64,000 nt of DNA from JAENVU01 sp963756815 (GCA_963756815.1 CAVWPR010000046.1:124001-188000); one strand, 5' to 3'. Numbered from the stretch's first letter, positions 36,074 to 47,894 are shown. Translations and numbers: made by a program. The notes: a model not told the origin generated them from the letters alone.

Positions 36074-36916
36074 GTGTCCGAGGTCGTCGTCGACGACGGC
36101 ATGACCATCCACTACGACGTCTTCGGGCGCAAGGACGGCACGCCGCTCGTGATGATCCAGGGCCTGGGCACCGACTCGCGCGGCTGGGCGCTCCAGCGCC
36201 TGGCCATGGGGCGGCAGTTCCGCTGCATCACGATCGACAACCGGGGCGTCGGCCGGACCGGTCCCGCACCCGAGCCGTACTCGCTCGAACGCATGGCCCT
36301 CGACGTCGTGGCGGTGCTCGACCAGGAGCGCATCGACCGGGCTCACGTCATGGGGGCGTCGATGGGCGGTGTCATCGCCCAGATCGTGGGGGTGCTCCAC
36401 CCGGACCGCACCCGGTCACTCGTGCTCGCGTGCACGGCGTGTCGCCACCACGAGTGGCGCCGCGAGCTGTTCGAGGAGTGGGCCGAGGCGGTCGACTCCG
36501 GTGGGATGTCCGCCCTCGGCGACGAGTCGTTGCAATGGCTCGTCGGGCCGCGCCTCCGGCGCCGCTTCGGGATCTGGCTCAACCTCATCGCCCGGGTCGT
36601 GCTGCAGCAGGCACCGGGCACGTTCGTCGCGCAGATCCGCGCGATCCTCGACGCGCCGGACGAGCTGCGCAACGAGCTGTCGTCGATCCGTGTGCCGGTG
36701 CTCGTCATCACCGGATCGCAGGACGCGCTGACGCCGGTCGGCGACGCCGAGGAGCTCGCCGAGCTGATCCCGCACGCGCGCCTCGAGGTCATCTCGGGCG
36801 CCGCGCACGGCCTGATGGCGGAGGCACCCAACGGGTTCAACGAGGCGGTGCTCCGGTTCCTGGCCGACGTCGACGCGGCCGACGGCGCGCTCGACGAGCA
36901 GGCGGAGTCGGCCTGA
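36074..36916 (+). CDS. Alpha/beta hydrolase
   Basis: 280 residues. Nucleophile elbow GASMGG (Ser near residue 97), oxyanion region PLVMIQGLGTDSRGW, catalytic Asp in LVITGSQDALTPVGDA and His in ISGAAHGLMAEAPNGF. Residues 45-60 (ITIDNRGVGRTGPAPE) are typical of esterase/peroxidase-like members. No signal peptide. Substrate not deducible. A TAGCCT box at 36019 and GGAGG before GTG 36074 suggest a separate transcript. Confidence 0.88.
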   Translation: MSEVVVDDGMTIHYDVFGRKDGTPLVMIQGLGTDSRGWALQRLAMGRQFRCITIDNRGVGRTGPAPEPYSLERMALDVVAVLDQERIDRAHVMGASMGGVIAQIVGVLHPDRTRSLVLACTACRHHEWRRELFEEWAEAVDSGGMSALGDESLQWLVGPRLRRRFGIWLNLIARVVLQQAPGTFVAQIRAILDAPDELRNELSSIRVPVLVITGSQDALTPVGDAEELAELIPHARLEVISGAAHGLMAEAPNGFNEAVLRFLADVDAADGALDEQAESA

Positions 36917-36948
36917 TCGCGTCCGTTCGGCTCCCGCATCGCCGCGCC

Positions 36949-36960
36949 TAGGTTGACCGT
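36949..36960 (+). promoter_or_regulatory. Predicted leaderless promoter of the ZIP transporter
   Basis: TAGGTT (36949-36954), six bases, then GTG 36961. Confidence 0.5.
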
Positions 36961-37665
36961 GTGATCGAAGCGGGCCTCTGGGCGTTCCTCGGCCAGGCGT
37001 CGCTGCTCCTCGGGGCGTGGATCGCCCTGCGGTGGAACGTGCCACGACGGACGCTCGGCTTCGTCGCCGGGTTCGGTGCCGGCACGCTGGTCGCGGCGGC
37101 GGCGTTCGAGCTGTGCGTCCCGGCGTACCACGAGGCGGGACGCGCGGTCACCGGTCTGGCGCTCGCGGCCGGGGCCATCTCCTTCTACGTGGCCGATCGG
37201 CTGGTCGCCCGGCACGCACCGCCCGGCGAGCACGGCGCTGTCGGCATCGCGCTCGGCGCGCTCCTCGACGGGATTCCCGAATCGGTGGCCATCGCCATCT
37301 CGCTGATCGGTGGGTCGACGGTGAGCGGCGCGATGCTCGGCGCGGTCCTGGCCTCGAACCTGCCGGAGGGCATGGCGTCGACGCCGGGCTTCCGGCGGGC
37401 CGGGTGGTCGCCGGGCCGGATCATCGCGATGTGGGTGGGCATCGCGCTCGCGGGCGCGGTGGCGGCGATGATCGGTCGGTTGCTGCTCGGCGACGCGTCG
37501 GGTGACGTGCTCGGCGCGATCAACGCCTTCGCCGCGGGCACGATCCTGACGATGATCGCGTCGGTGATGCTGCCGACCGCGTTCGACGACGGCCACGAGG
37601 CGGTCGGACTGCTGTTCGTCCTCGGGTTCGCGTGCCTCGGCGGCCTCACGACGCTCGGCGCCTGA
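36961..37665 (+). CDS. ZIP-family divalent metal transporter
   Basis: 234 residues with about seven or eight membrane helices. The metal site is seen in helix IV as LLDGIPESVAIAISL (H/D-G-x-P-E motif; the usual His is Asp) and helix V as ASNLPEGMAST, which match the ZIP signatures. A third acidic/histidine pair is in PTAFDDGHEAVG. Probable zinc or iron import. The replacement of the first metal-binding His by Asp is seen in some bacterial branches and could alter selectivity. Confidence 0.87.
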   Translation: MIEAGLWAFLGQASLLLGAWIALRWNVPRRTLGFVAGFGAGTLVAAAAFELCVPAYHEAGRAVTGLALAAGAISFYVADRLVARHAPPGEHGAVGIALGALLDGIPESVAIAISLIGGSTVSGAMLGAVLASNLPEGMASTPGFRRAGWSPGRIIAMWVGIALAGAVAAMIGRLLLGDASGDVLGAINAFAAGTILTMIASVMLPTAFDDGHEAVGLLFVLGFACLGGLTTLGA

Positions 37666-37684
37666 CCGGCTCGCCGCGGGCCGG

Positions 37685-38979
37685 TCACCGACGGCTCGTC
37701 ACCGTCACCGGCACGCCACCCTCGGGGTGGCTGGTGATCATCCCGACCGGGGCCGGGATCGCGGACCAGCCCGCCTCGAGGTCGACGCGCTGGGCGAGGC
37801 GCGACGCGAGCAGCGTGAGATTGGTGCGGGCGAGTCCGAATCCGAGGCAGCTCCGCGAACCTGCGCCGAACGGCACCCACGCGTACTCGGGCTCGTCGCG
37901 ATCGAGATGGCGGGCAGGGTCGAATCGCATCGGGTCGGGCCACGAGGCCGGGTCGCGCCCGGTGAGCAGCGGGGACCAGGCGATGAGGCTGCGCTTGGCG
38001 ACCCGGTACGGACCGAGCTCGAACGACTCCGCGACCAGGCGCGGCGAGTAGGCGCCGGCCGGGTGGATCCGCAGCGACTCGTGGACCACGGCGTCGGCCC
38101 ACGGGCGGGCGTCGTCGGGCCCGGCGTCGTCGGCCTCGGCGCGCAGGCGGCTCCAGACGGGCGCGTCGGTGGCGGCTCGCATCACCAGCCAGCTCGCAGT
38201 GGCGGTGGTGGTGTCGAAGCCGGCGCCGATGAGCGACACGACCTGGTCCCGGAGCTCCTGCTCGGTGAGGCCGTCGGTCGCGAGGAGGGTGTCGAGCACG
38301 TCGGAACGTTCGTCGAGGCTCCGCGCCGCGGACCGCCGGCGCGCGATCTCCTCGTCGAGGCGTGCGTCGAAGGCGCGTCGTGACGCGCGCGCGCCGTTCG
38401 CGCGCGCCCCAGGGCAGCGGATGGGGGAACTGCCGCGAGCATCGGCCGATTGATGTACGCGCTCGCCGGTCCGAGCCGGTCGCCGATGTCGTCGGCCCCG
38501 GCCGCGAGCTCGTCGCCGAACAGGACGCGCACCACGATCCGGCGGACGGTGGCCTGTACGCGGGGCGCGAGGTCGAACCGCTCACCGACGGGGAGGTCGT
38601 CGATCATGCGGTCGAGCTCACCGACGATCAGCGTCCGCCAGGCCTGGAGCTTGCGCAGCGCGAACGCGGGCTGCACGAGGGACCGGCGCCGGGCGTGCTC
38701 CTCACCGTCGCTCACGAGCATCGAGGTCGGGCCGACGAACACACCGAGGGGCAGCTTGAACACCGGACCCCACCGGTAGCGCTCCTGCGGTCCCGTGAGC
38801 ACCACCTTCACCAGCTCGCGGTCGCCGACGATGACGATCGCCGTCGGTCCGAGGTGCACCGCGAACGTGCGGCCGTAGCGTCGCAGCGAGGGACTCGATG
38901 GCGTCGACCGGGCTGGTCGAGCGAGGTGCTTCGTCGCCCGCAGCGCCTGCACGCCGTGGGGTCCCGGGAGCGTGGTCAC
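37685..38979 (-). CDS. Cytochrome P450 (several frame breaks)
   Basis: Heme monooxygenase, about 430 residues when joined. Heme-binding loop FGAGSRSCLGFGLA (axial Cys), I-helix GAGFDTTTA (oxygen-activating D/T-T), K-helix ESLR, meander FDPARHLDRDEP. Frames must be joined near 38434 (MLAQFPHPLPWG) and 38399 (GARNGARASRRAFDARLDEE), each by removing one base; a compensating -1/+1 pair is likely near 38885-38915. GTG 38979 is used, with GAGGAGGGG upstream. It resembles the CYP families near bacterial CYP102-domain/CYP4-like proteins (N-terminal TLPGPHG). No ferredoxin gene is adjacent. Confidence 0.85.
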
Positions 38980-39060
38980 GGTGCCCCTCCTCGACCGGCG
39001 GTCGCCGGTCGGCCAACCTACGGCCGTGAGCCCGCCGACGGCCGCCATCGGCCGCACCGG

Positions 39061-39072
39061 TAGCGTCGGCGC
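39061..39072 (+). promoter_or_regulatory. Predicted leaderless promoter of the YjbR-type gene
   Basis: TAGCGT (39061-39066), six bases, then ATG 39073. Confidence 0.5.
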
Positions 39073-39448
39073 ATGGCCGGCGCCCACGACCGCGAGCTCG
39101 CCCGGGTGCGGAAGGTGTGCGCGTCGCTGCCCGAGGTGACGGAGCGACCGAGCCACGGATCGCCGGCGTGGTTCGTGCGCGACAAGAAGACGATCGCGAT
39201 GTTCGTGGACGACCACCACGGCGACGGCATCCTCGGCATCTGGTGCGCGGCGCCGCCCGGGCGTGCAGGAGCAGATGATCGACGAGGAGCCCGACGTGTT
39301 CTTCCGCCCGCCCTACGTGGGCGGCCGGGGCTGGATCGGCGTGCGCCTCGGCCGGAAGGTGACGAACGACGAGCTGCGCGCGATCCTCGAGGACGCGTTC
39401 CGCGTCGTCGCGCCGAAGACGCTCGTGGCCCAACTCGATGTGCGCTGA
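39073..39448 (+). CDS. MmcQ/YjbR (DUF2...) family protein (one frame break)
   Basis: About 125 residues. Typical pattern: VRKVCASLPEVTERPSHGSP, AWFVRDKKTIAMFVDDHHGD, then, after one extra base near 39262, VQEQMIDEEPDVFFRPPYVG, GRGWIGVRL and DELRAILEDAFRVVAPKTL. Members are small proteins of unknown role with a DNA-binding-like CyaY fold. The N-terminal half and C-terminal half are each well conserved, so a sequence error is likely. Confidence 0.8.
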
Positions 39449-39545
39449 TCACAGGTCGAGCCGGAGCTCGCGGAGCGAGCCGCGTCGGAGCGTCCCGACG
39501 ACCACGCCGTCATGGTGTCCGAGCGGAGACGCCGAAGCGTCGCGC

Positions 39546-39983
39546 TCAGCGGGGTTCGAGCACCACCAGCGGGATCGCTCGGTCCGTCTTGGTCTGGTAC
39601 TCGTCGTACGCCGGCCACACCTCGGTCGCGCGCTTCCACCACTCGGCCTTCTCGTCACCCTCGACGACACGTGCCCGGTAGTCCTTCAGCTGCGGACCGT
39701 CCTGGAGCGAGACGTCGGGATCGGCGAGGAGGTTCAGGTACCAGACCGGGTGCTTCGGTGCGCCGCCCATCGACGCGACCACCGCGTAGCTGCCCGCGTC
39801 GTCCGTGACCCGCATCAGCGGGGACTTGCGCACGGTGCCGCTGTGTCGGCCGCGCGTCCAGAGGATCACGCACGGCTTGCCCTCGAGCTCGGTGCCCTCG
39901 GTCCCGTGCGAGGATTCGTACAACGCGACCTGCTCCGCGATCGGCGGCCAGGGGCTGGGTTCGTAGGTGCCTTCGAGTGCCAT
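39546..39983 (-). CDS. F420H2-dependent, Ddn-type deazaflavin oxidoreductase
   Basis: 145 residues of the nitroreductase/deazaflavin-dependent (Ddn, Rv3547-like) family. Core: KPCVILWTRGRHSGTVRKSP, LMRV, SYAVVASMGGAPKHPVWYLN, LLADPDVSLQDG and RARVVEGDEKAEWW, which form the F420-binding split beta-barrel. Uses reduced F420 on quinones or nitro compounds. ATG 39983 is chosen because residues before it are Arg-rich; GAGAGG lies upstream. It implies that the organism makes F420. Confidence 0.9.
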   Translation of the reverse strand: MALEGTYEPSPWPPIAEQVALYESSHGTEGTELEGKPCVILWTRGRHSGTVRKSPLMRVTDDAGSYAVVASMGGAPKHPVWYLNLLADPDVSLQDGPQLKDYRARVVEGDEKAEWWKRATEVWPAYDEYQTKTDRAIPLVVLEPR

Positions 39984-40092
39984 GGGGAGTTGCAACCTCT
40001 CGCCGGGGCGGACTGTTCCGGGGACGGGCTCGAACCGACGCGCGGAACGCACCCGAGAGGATGCGCACGCGGCGCGAGTTCGTGCGGGTTGG

Positions 40093-41067
40093 TCAGAACT
40101 CGCGGGTGACCAGGGTGTCGACGAGGCGGGTGAGTCCCGCGACGACGTCGGCGTCGAGCGCCGAAGTGGATCGCAGCACGTCGCTCGCGCTCGCCGCGTG
40201 CCCTCGTGCCGCGTCGATGGCCTGCGGCACGGCGTCTCCCGCAGTGACGAGCTCGCGCGCGCGCGGGAGTGCCTCCCGACCGACCTTGCGGGTGAGCAGC
40301 TCGCGCAGCTCCGGCGAGGTGCCCAGGGCGTGGATCACCGGCAGCGTGTACACGCCTTCGAGGATGTCGTTGCCGGCGGGCTTGCCGAGGACGTCCTCGC
40401 TCGCGGTCACGTCGAGCACGTCGTCGACGATCTGGAAGCACATCCCGAGGTGGAACCCGAAGGTCGTGAGGGCCTCGAGGGTGGGGTCGTCGACCGCCGA
40501 GACCATGCCGCCGACGCGGCAGGCGGTCGCGAACAGCGCGGCGGTCTTGCCCGAGATCGCGTCGGTGTAGGCCTCGACCGAGCGGTCGGCGTCGAAGAGG
40601 TGCTGGAGCTCGAGCACCTGGCCGCGGCACAGCTCGCCGATGGTCGAGGCGAGGAGCGCGGCGACGTCGGCACCGAGGGATGCGGCCAGCGCCGACGCGC
40701 GGGCGAGCAGGTAGTCGCCGGCGAGGATGGCGACGATGTTCGACCAGCGCGCGTTCACGCTCGGCACGCCCCGCCGGGTCTCGGCCTCGTCGATGACGTC
40801 GTCGTGGTACAGGGAGCCGAGGTGCACGAGCTCCACGGCGACCCCTCCCGTGACCGCGTCGTCCGAGACCGGGCCGAGGCCCTTGGCGGAGTAGGCGGCG
40901 CCGATCGCGAGGGCGGGCCGGAGCCGCTTGCCGCCGGCGGCGATGAGGTGCCCGGCGACGTCGGAGAGGAACGGGTCCTCGGCTCGCACCGAGGCCCGGA
41001 GGGCCACCTCCACCCGCTCCATGTCGGGCGCCATCGGCGCGAAGCCGAGGGCGTCGAGCGGGGACAT
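40093..41067 (-). CDS. Polyprenyl (trans-isoprenyl) diphosphate synthase
   Basis: 324 residues; elongates allylic diphosphates with IPP, most likely giving the menaquinone side chain (GrcC/HepT/IspB type). FARM region VHLGSLYHDDVIDEAETRRG, GDYLLARAS, second Asp-rich motif GMCFQIVDDVLDVTAS, GKPAGNDILEGVYTLPVI. The residues before the first DDxxD are large/aromatic (Tyr, Leu), compatible with a long-chain product, but the exact chain length is not certain. A -35/-10 pair places its mRNA start at the ATG (see promoter). Confidence 0.92.
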   Translation of the reverse strand: MSPLDALGFAPMAPDMERVEVALRASVRAEDPFLSDVAGHLIAAGGKRLRPALAIGAAYSAKGLGPVSDDAVTGGVAVELVHLGSLYHDDVIDEAETRRGVPSVNARWSNIVAILAGDYLLARASALAASLGADVAALLASTIGELCRGQVLELQHLFDADRSVEAYTDAISGKTAALFATACRVGGMVSAVDDPTLEALTTFGFHLGMCFQIVDDVLDVTASEDVLGKPAGNDILEGVYTLPVIHALGTSPELRELLTRKVGREALPRARELVTAGDAVPQAIDAARGHAASASDVLRSTSALDADVVAGLTRLVDTLVTREF

Positions 41068-41104
41068 GCGGCGCAGGGTACGGCGTGCCGGGAACAAAGA
41101 CCAA
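41068..41104 (-). promoter_or_regulatory. Promoter of the polyprenyl synthase gene, leaderless
   Basis: On the minus strand TTGGTC (41099-41104), 18-base spacer, TACCCT (41075-41080), seven bases, ATG 41067. One of the two best -35/-10/leaderless arrangements in the window. Confidence 0.62.
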
Positions 41105-41264
41105 GCCGGAAGTGCTGAGGGGGAGACGTCCTGTTTCCGACGGTCGCGGCGGGCGCGACCGCCGGTCTCGGCCACCCTGGGTGGTCGTTCCGGCGCTTCA
41201 GCCGTCGTCGTGACGGGTCGATGTGTCATGTCAACGCGTCGGGGTCGAAAACGCCCCCGACCGA

Positions 41265-41270
41265 TAGAGT
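41265..41270 (+). promoter_or_regulatory. Probable -10 box of clpC
   Basis: TAGAGT about 77 bases before the clpC GTG, in a 279-base gap between divergent genes. A GAGAGGCGG ribosome-binding site is present, so this is a leadered message. No ClgR-type or HspR-type palindrome was recognised. Confidence 0.4.
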
Positions 41271-41346
41271 GTCGACGAGTGTCGGATGCAGCGCCACGAG
41301 GGCGCGGCGACTGCGGACGGCTCCATCGACGAGAGGCGGATGCCAC

Positions 41347-43839
<2,493 letters not shown>

Positions 43840-43858
43840 CCGCTCCGCACGACCGACG

Positions 43859-43890
43859 AACGACCCCCGCACCCTGGTGCGGGGGTCGTT
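43859..43890 (+). terminator. Strong hairpin terminator after clpC
   Basis: 15-bp perfect stem: AACGACCCCCGCACC (43859-43873), two-base loop, GGTGCGGGGGTCGTT (43876-43890). The T-run is weak (TCGTTCC), as is common at high G+C. Located 20 bases after the clpC stop and 14 before the next promoter. Confidence 0.85.
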
Positions 43891-43904
43891 CCGCGCTCGG
43901 CGCA

Positions 43905-43916
43905 TAGCGTGCGGCG
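43905..43916 (+). promoter_or_regulatory. Predicted leaderless promoter of the lipoprotein gene
   Basis: TAGCGT (43905-43910), six bases, then GTG 43917, directly behind the clpC terminator. Confidence 0.55.
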
Positions 43917-44675
43917 GTGCGCGTCCTCGTTCGTCCGGTGTTCGCGCTCGCGCTGCTGGTCGTGCTCACGGCGTGCACCGCCACCGCGACGGTCACCGTG
44001 CGGATGGACTCCGACGGCTCGGGCGCGGTGGCCGTGCGGGTCGGCCTCGACGCAGCCGCGGTGCGGGCCGCCGAGGTCGGGGGCGGCAAGCTCGCGGACC
44101 GGGTCCGGCTCGACGACCTGACCGCCGCCGGCTGGACCGTGACCCCGTGGCGGAGAACGCCGAACGGCGGCGCGACGCTCACGGTGACCAAGCCCTTCAC
44201 ACGACCGGAGCAGGTCGCCCCGATCGTGCGCGAGCTCAACGGCTCCAAGGGTCCGCTCCGGGGGTTCGGAGCGTCGCGCGACGCCTCGACGTTCTCCACG
44301 AGCTGGTCGGTGCACGGCAAGGTCGACCTGCGTCGATTGGACCTCGGTGTGGCCGACGACCAGCAGCTCGTGGCGAATCTCGGCAACGAGCGGGTCGACG
44401 TGGCCGGCGTCGAGGCGAGCGTCGCCGCCGCAGCGCGGACCGGCCTGCGCGTGCGCGCAGCGGCGCAACTCCCCGACGGCACCACCCGAGTGGTCTCGGC
44501 GACACCGGGCCGGCGCGTGGTCCTCGTGGCGTCCGCCGACGACACCGCCGTCGGGCGGCTCGTCCTCGTGGTGCTCGGTGTGGCAGTGGCGATCCTCGCC
44601 GTCACCGTGCTCGTGCTCGGCGAGGCGCGAGCCCGCCGACGCCGGGCGCGCCGGTCGGTACGCTCCGGGCCGTGA
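43917..44675 (+). CDS. LppM-like lipoprotein (DUF3153-type) with C-terminal membrane helix
   Basis: 252 residues. Signal peptide and lipobox VLTAC (Cys at about residue 19), then TATVTVRMDSDGSGAVAVRV as in actinobacterial LppM/DUF3153 proteins, a soluble beta-rich domain, a C-terminal hydrophobic segment (LVLVVLGVAVAILAVTVLVL) and a basic tail (ARRRRARRSVR). Likely exported and anchored at both ends. LppM of M. tuberculosis has a lipid-binding domain; function here is unknown. The stop overlaps the next gene (GTGA). Confidence 0.82.
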   Translation: MRVLVRPVFALALLVVLTACTATATVTVRMDSDGSGAVAVRVGLDAAAVRAAEVGGGKLADRVRLDDLTAAGWTVTPWRRTPNGGATLTVTKPFTRPEQVAPIVRELNGSKGPLRGFGASRDASTFSTSWSVHGKVDLRRLDLGVADDQQLVANLGNERVDVAGVEASVAAAARTGLRVRAAAQLPDGTTRVVSATPGRRVVLVASADDTAVGRLVLVVLGVAVAILAVTVLVLGEARARRRRARRSVRSGP

Positions 44676-45835
44676 CCGCACTCATCGACAACGAGATCGT
44701 CGACCGCGCGCGTTCGGTCGCGCCCGTCATCGAGGCCGAGGCCGACGCCGGCGAGATCGCCACCACGACCACGCCGGTTGCGGTGCGCGCCCTCGCGGAC
44801 GCGGAGCTCTTCTGGGCGATGGTCCCGAAGGAGCTCGGCGGGCTCGAGATCGACGTCGCCACCGCGCTCGCGGTCTTCGAGGCGCTGGCCCACGCCGACG
44901 GCTCCACCGGCTGGTCGGCGATGGCGAACATCACGTCGTCGTGCTTCGCCGCGATCTACACCGGCGAGGACGCGGCGCGGGCCATGTTCGCGACCGGCGA
45001 GATGGGCATCCACGCGGGGATGCTCGGGCCGGTGGGGACGGCGCGACGAGTCGAGGGCGGCTATCGCGTGAGCGGGCGCTACCAGTTCGGGTCCGGCTGT
45101 GCGCACGCCTCGTTCATCGGGGCGGGAACCGTCGAGGTCGACGACGACGGCGCACCGCGTACGACCGAGAGCGGCCTGCCCGCGATGCGCGTGGTGCTGA
45201 TCCCACGGGACGACATCGACTTCCGCGGCAACTGGGACGTGATCGGGCTCACGGCGACCGGCTCGTACGACTACGTCGTCGACGACGTGTTCGTGCCCGA
45301 GTCCTACACCTACTCACTGCTCGAGCACACCCAGGTGCGTGGAGGTCCTGCGTTCCGGATCGGCCTGTTCTCGATCACCGCGTCGGGTCACGCCGGATTC
45401 GCGCTCGGCGTCGGCCGCCGGGCGCTCGACGAGATCACGACGCTCGCGAGCACGCGGGTGCGCATGGCGGGCTTCGCCACGATCGGCACCGAGCAGCTCT
45501 TCCAGTACGAGCTCGCCCAGCATGACTGTGCGCTGCGCGCCGCCCGTGCGTTCGTGTACGAGACCATCGCCGAGGCCGACGCCGAGGCTCGGGGCGAGGA
45601 TGCTCCGGGTCCGATCCTCCAACCGCGCGTGCGGGCGGCGGCGACCCACGCCACGCGCGTCGCGACCGACGCGGCGCGCTTCGCCTACCACTGGTCCGGG
45701 TCGGCGGGGCTCCGTCCCGGGATCATCCAACGGTGCCTGCGGGACCTGCTCGCCGGGAGCCAGCACATCTACGTCGACAACAACACGCTGACGGGGTACG
45801 CCGCCGCGCTCGTGGCCGACGCGGCCACGCCCTGA
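44672..45835 (+). CDS. Flavin-dependent monooxygenase of the acyl-CoA dehydrogenase fold (HsaA/HpaB-like)
   Basis: 387 residues. Pattern: ALADAELFWAMVPKELGGLE, ALAHADGSTGWSAMANITSS, GYRVSGRYQFGSGCAHASF, FRGNWDVIGLTATGSYDYVV, VGRRALDEITTLA and a C-terminal SGSAGLRPGIIQRCLRDL with the His QHIYVDNNTL. This matches two-component FMNH2 monooxygenases such as HsaA or 4-hydroxyphenylacetate hydroxylases rather than true acyl-CoA dehydrogenases. A reductase partner is not adjacent. GTG overlaps the lipoprotein stop; a TACGCT box seven bases before it could also start it separately. Confidence 0.85.
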   Translation: MTALIDNEIVDRARSVAPVIEAEADAGEIATTTTPVAVRALADAELFWAMVPKELGGLEIDVATALAVFEALAHADGSTGWSAMANITSSCFAAIYTGEDAARAMFATGEMGIHAGMLGPVGTARRVEGGYRVSGRYQFGSGCAHASFIGAGTVEVDDDGAPRTTESGLPAMRVVLIPRDDIDFRGNWDVIGLTATGSYDYVVDDVFVPESYTYSLLEHTQVRGGPAFRIGLFSITASGHAGFALGVGRRALDEITTLASTRVRMAGFATIGTEQLFQYELAQHDCALRAARAFVYETIAEADAEARGEDAPGPILQPRVRAAATHATRVATDAARFAYHWSGSAGLRPGIIQRCLRDLLAGSQHIYVDNNTLTGYAAALVADAATP

Positions 45836-45848
45836 GCGGTCCGTCCGA

Positions 45849-46454
45849 TCACCCGATCGTCGCGAGCCAGGCGGGGAACTCCGCCAGAGAGTCCAGGACG
45901 ACGTCGGCGCCGGCCGCCCGGAGCTCGTCGGCGGCCACGGGTCCGGTGGCGACGCCGACGGCCCGCGCGCCCGCGGAGCGCGCTGCGTGGACGTCGGGCA
46001 GGGTGTCACCGACGTAGACGTGCGCGCCGTGCGCACGCAGCGTCTCGGCCTTCTCCGGTCCGTGGCGCCAGCCGACCACTTGGTCGGCGACGAGGCCGAC
46101 CTGGTCGAGACAGCGGTGCGCGTTCGGCTCGAACTTGGCGGTGATCACGAGGGTCACGCCATCGCGTCGGCGGACCGCGGCGAACGACTCGGCCGCCCCG
46201 GGCAGGAGCGACGAGCCCGGCGGCCCGAGCTCGGCGTAGATCGCGCGGTACCGGTCGCACACCTCGTCGACGACGTCCGCGGGGAAGTACGCGGCCATCT
46301 CGGACTCGAGGGTGGGCCCGAGCCGGTTGGCGATGTCCCGGCCGTCGATCGTCGTGCCGAGCGCCGCGTTGAGCGCGTCGAACGTGGCGATCACGCCCGG
46401 GCGCGAGTCGATGAGGGTCATGTCGAGATCGAACCCGACGACGAGCGGCGGCAC
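45849..46454 (-). CDS. HAD-superfamily phosphatase
   Basis: About 201 residues. Motif I VVGFDLDMTLIDSR (nucleophile Asp and general-acid Asp), motif II TLVITAKFE, motif III Lys in WRHGPEKAETL, motif IV VYVGDTLPDVHAARSAG. Resembles phosphoglycolate phosphatase (Gph) and similar small-substrate HADs; substrate uncertain. GTG 46454 gives MPPLVVGFDLDMT; a TAGGGT box lies eight bases upstream. Divergent from radA. Confidence 0.88.
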   Translation of the reverse strand: MPPLVVGFDLDMTLIDSRPGVIATFDALNAALGTTIDGRDIANRLGPTLESEMAAYFPADVVDEVCDRYRAIYAELGPPGSSLLPGAAESFAAVRRRDGVTLVITAKFEPNAHRCLDQVGLVADQVVGWRHGPEKAETLRAHGAHVYVGDTLPDVHAARSAGARAVGVATGPVAADELRAAGADVVLDSLAEFPAWLATIG

Positions 46455-46522
46455 GGGCGGGGACCCTACCGACCGCTGCGATCGGCCCCTCCCCATCCGC
46501 GGGCGTGGTCGCACCGACCGGA

Positions 46523-46535
46523 TAGCTTGTCCGCC
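46523..46535 (+). promoter_or_regulatory. Predicted leaderless promoter of radA
   Basis: TAGCTT (46523-46528), seven bases, ATG 46536. No Shine-Dalgarno in the gap. Confidence 0.52.
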
Positions 46536-47894
46536 ATGTCTCGAACAGGTGTTCGTCAGCGCCCGGTCTACCGCTGCACGGAGTGCGACGCCCAGGCACC
46601 GAAATGGCTCGGGCGGTGCGCCGAGTGCGGTGCGTGGTCGACGCTCGTGGAGGAGCGCGCGGTCGTCACCGCCGACGGCGCGTCCACGGCCGGGGCCGGA
46701 GTGGTGATGCCCCTCGCCGAGGTCGACCCGATCGCGGCGGCGGGGCGGCCCACGGGCGTCCCCGAGCTGGACCGCGTGCTGGGCGGCGGGCTGGTGGCGG
46801 GCTCGGTCACGCTGCTCGGCGGCGAGCCCGGCATCGGCAAGAGCACATTGCTGCTCCAGGCGATGGGACGCATGGCCGCCGCCGGTACGCGGTGCCTGCT
46901 CGTGTGCGCGGAGGAGTCGGTGGAACAGGTCCGGCTCCGCGCCGGACGGCTGCAGGCGCTCGCGCCGTCGCTGCTCGTCGTCGCGGAGACCTCGCTGCCC
47001 GCGATCGCGGAGCGCGTCCGGGAGATCGCACCCGACGTCCTCGCGGTCGACTCGATCCAGACCGTGTTCGACCCCGAGATCGCGTCCGCGCCCGGTTCCG
47101 TCGCGCAGGTGCGCGAGGGCGCGCACCGCATCGTCCGTCTCGCGAAGGAGCGGGCGATGGCGACGGTGCTCGTCGGCCACGTCACCAAGGACGGCTCGCT
47201 CGCCGGGCCGCGTGCCCTCGAGCACGTGGTCGACACCGTGCTCGCGTTCGAGGGCGATCGTCACCACGCGCTCCGGATGCTGCACGCGCTGAAGCACCGC
47301 TACGGCACCACCAACGAGCTCGGCGTCTTCGAGATGGCCGAGGCCGGCATGACCGAGGTGCTCGACCCGTCCGCGATGTTCCTGGCCGACCGTCGGCCGG
47401 GCCTCCCCGGCTCCGTCGTGACCGCGACGATGGAAGGCGTCCGCCCGCTCCTCGTCGAGGTGCAGGCGCTGGTGTCCGAGACCCGTGCACCGGCGCCGCG
47501 CCGCTCGGCGCGCGGGCTGGACGCGGCTCGCCTCGAGATGCTGCTGGCGGTGCTCGCCGCGCGCGCCGACTGCGCCGTCGGTGGCTTCGACGTCTACGCG
47601 AGCGTCGCCGGCGGCTTCCGGGTGCAGGAGGCGGGCTCGGACGTGGCGGTCACGGTTGCGGTCGCGAGCGCGCTGTCGGGCACGCCGGTCCCCGAAGGTC
47701 TCGTCGCGGTCGGCGAGGTCGGTCTCGGCGGCGAGTTGCGGCAGGCGCCCCAGATCACGCGCCGACTCGGCGAGGCGGCCCGGCTCGGCTTCCGGGTCGC
47801 GATCGTCCCGGCCTCGACCCCCGACGTGCCCGGCATCCGCCTGGTGCGCGCCGAGCACATCGGCGACGTGCTGACGACGCTCGAGGTCCGGTGA
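46536..47894 (+). CDS. radA: DNA repair protein RadA/Sms
   Basis: Branch-migration helicase in recombination. 452 residues: N-terminal zinc finger YRCTECDAQAPKWLGRCAEC (C-x2-C...C-x2-C), Walker A GGEPGIGKSTLLLQ, Walker B LAVDSIQT, RadA-specific KNRYG equivalent LKHRYGTTNELGVFEM (Lys-His-Arg-Tyr-Gly), and C-terminal Lon-protease-like domain (DAARLEMLLAVLAAR...GLGGELRQ). disA follows 200 bases later: radA-disA is a conserved pair. Confidence 0.96.
   Translation: MSRTGVRQRPVYRCTECDAQAPKWLGRCAECGAWSTLVEERAVVTADGASTAGAGVVMPLAEVDPIAAAGRPTGVPELDRVLGGGLVAGSVTLLGGEPGIGKSTLLLQAMGRMAAAGTRCLLVCAEESVEQVRLRAGRLQALAPSLLVVAETSLPAIAERVREIAPDVLAVDSIQTVFDPEIASAPGSVAQVREGAHRIVRLAKERAMATVLVGHVTKDGSLAGPRALEHVVDTVLAFEGDRHHALRMLHALKHRYGTTNELGVFEMAEAGMTEVLDPSAMFLADRRPGLPGSVVTATMEGVRPLLVEVQALVSETRAPAPRRSARGLDAARLEMLLAVLAARADCAVGGFDVYASVAGGFRVQEAGSDVAVTVAVASALSGTPVPEGLVAVGEVGLGGELRQAPQITRRLGEAARLGFRVAIVPASTPDVPGIRLVRAEHIGDVLTTLEVR

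Noticed and set aside
39449..39545. Terminator between the YjbR-type and F420-type genes
   Set aside because: No stable inverted repeat or T-run was found in this convergent gap.
41068..41346. Extra gene between polyprenyl synthase and clpC
   Set aside because: Short frames here are Arg-rich and lack start signals; the gap is explained by two divergent promoters and the clpC leader.
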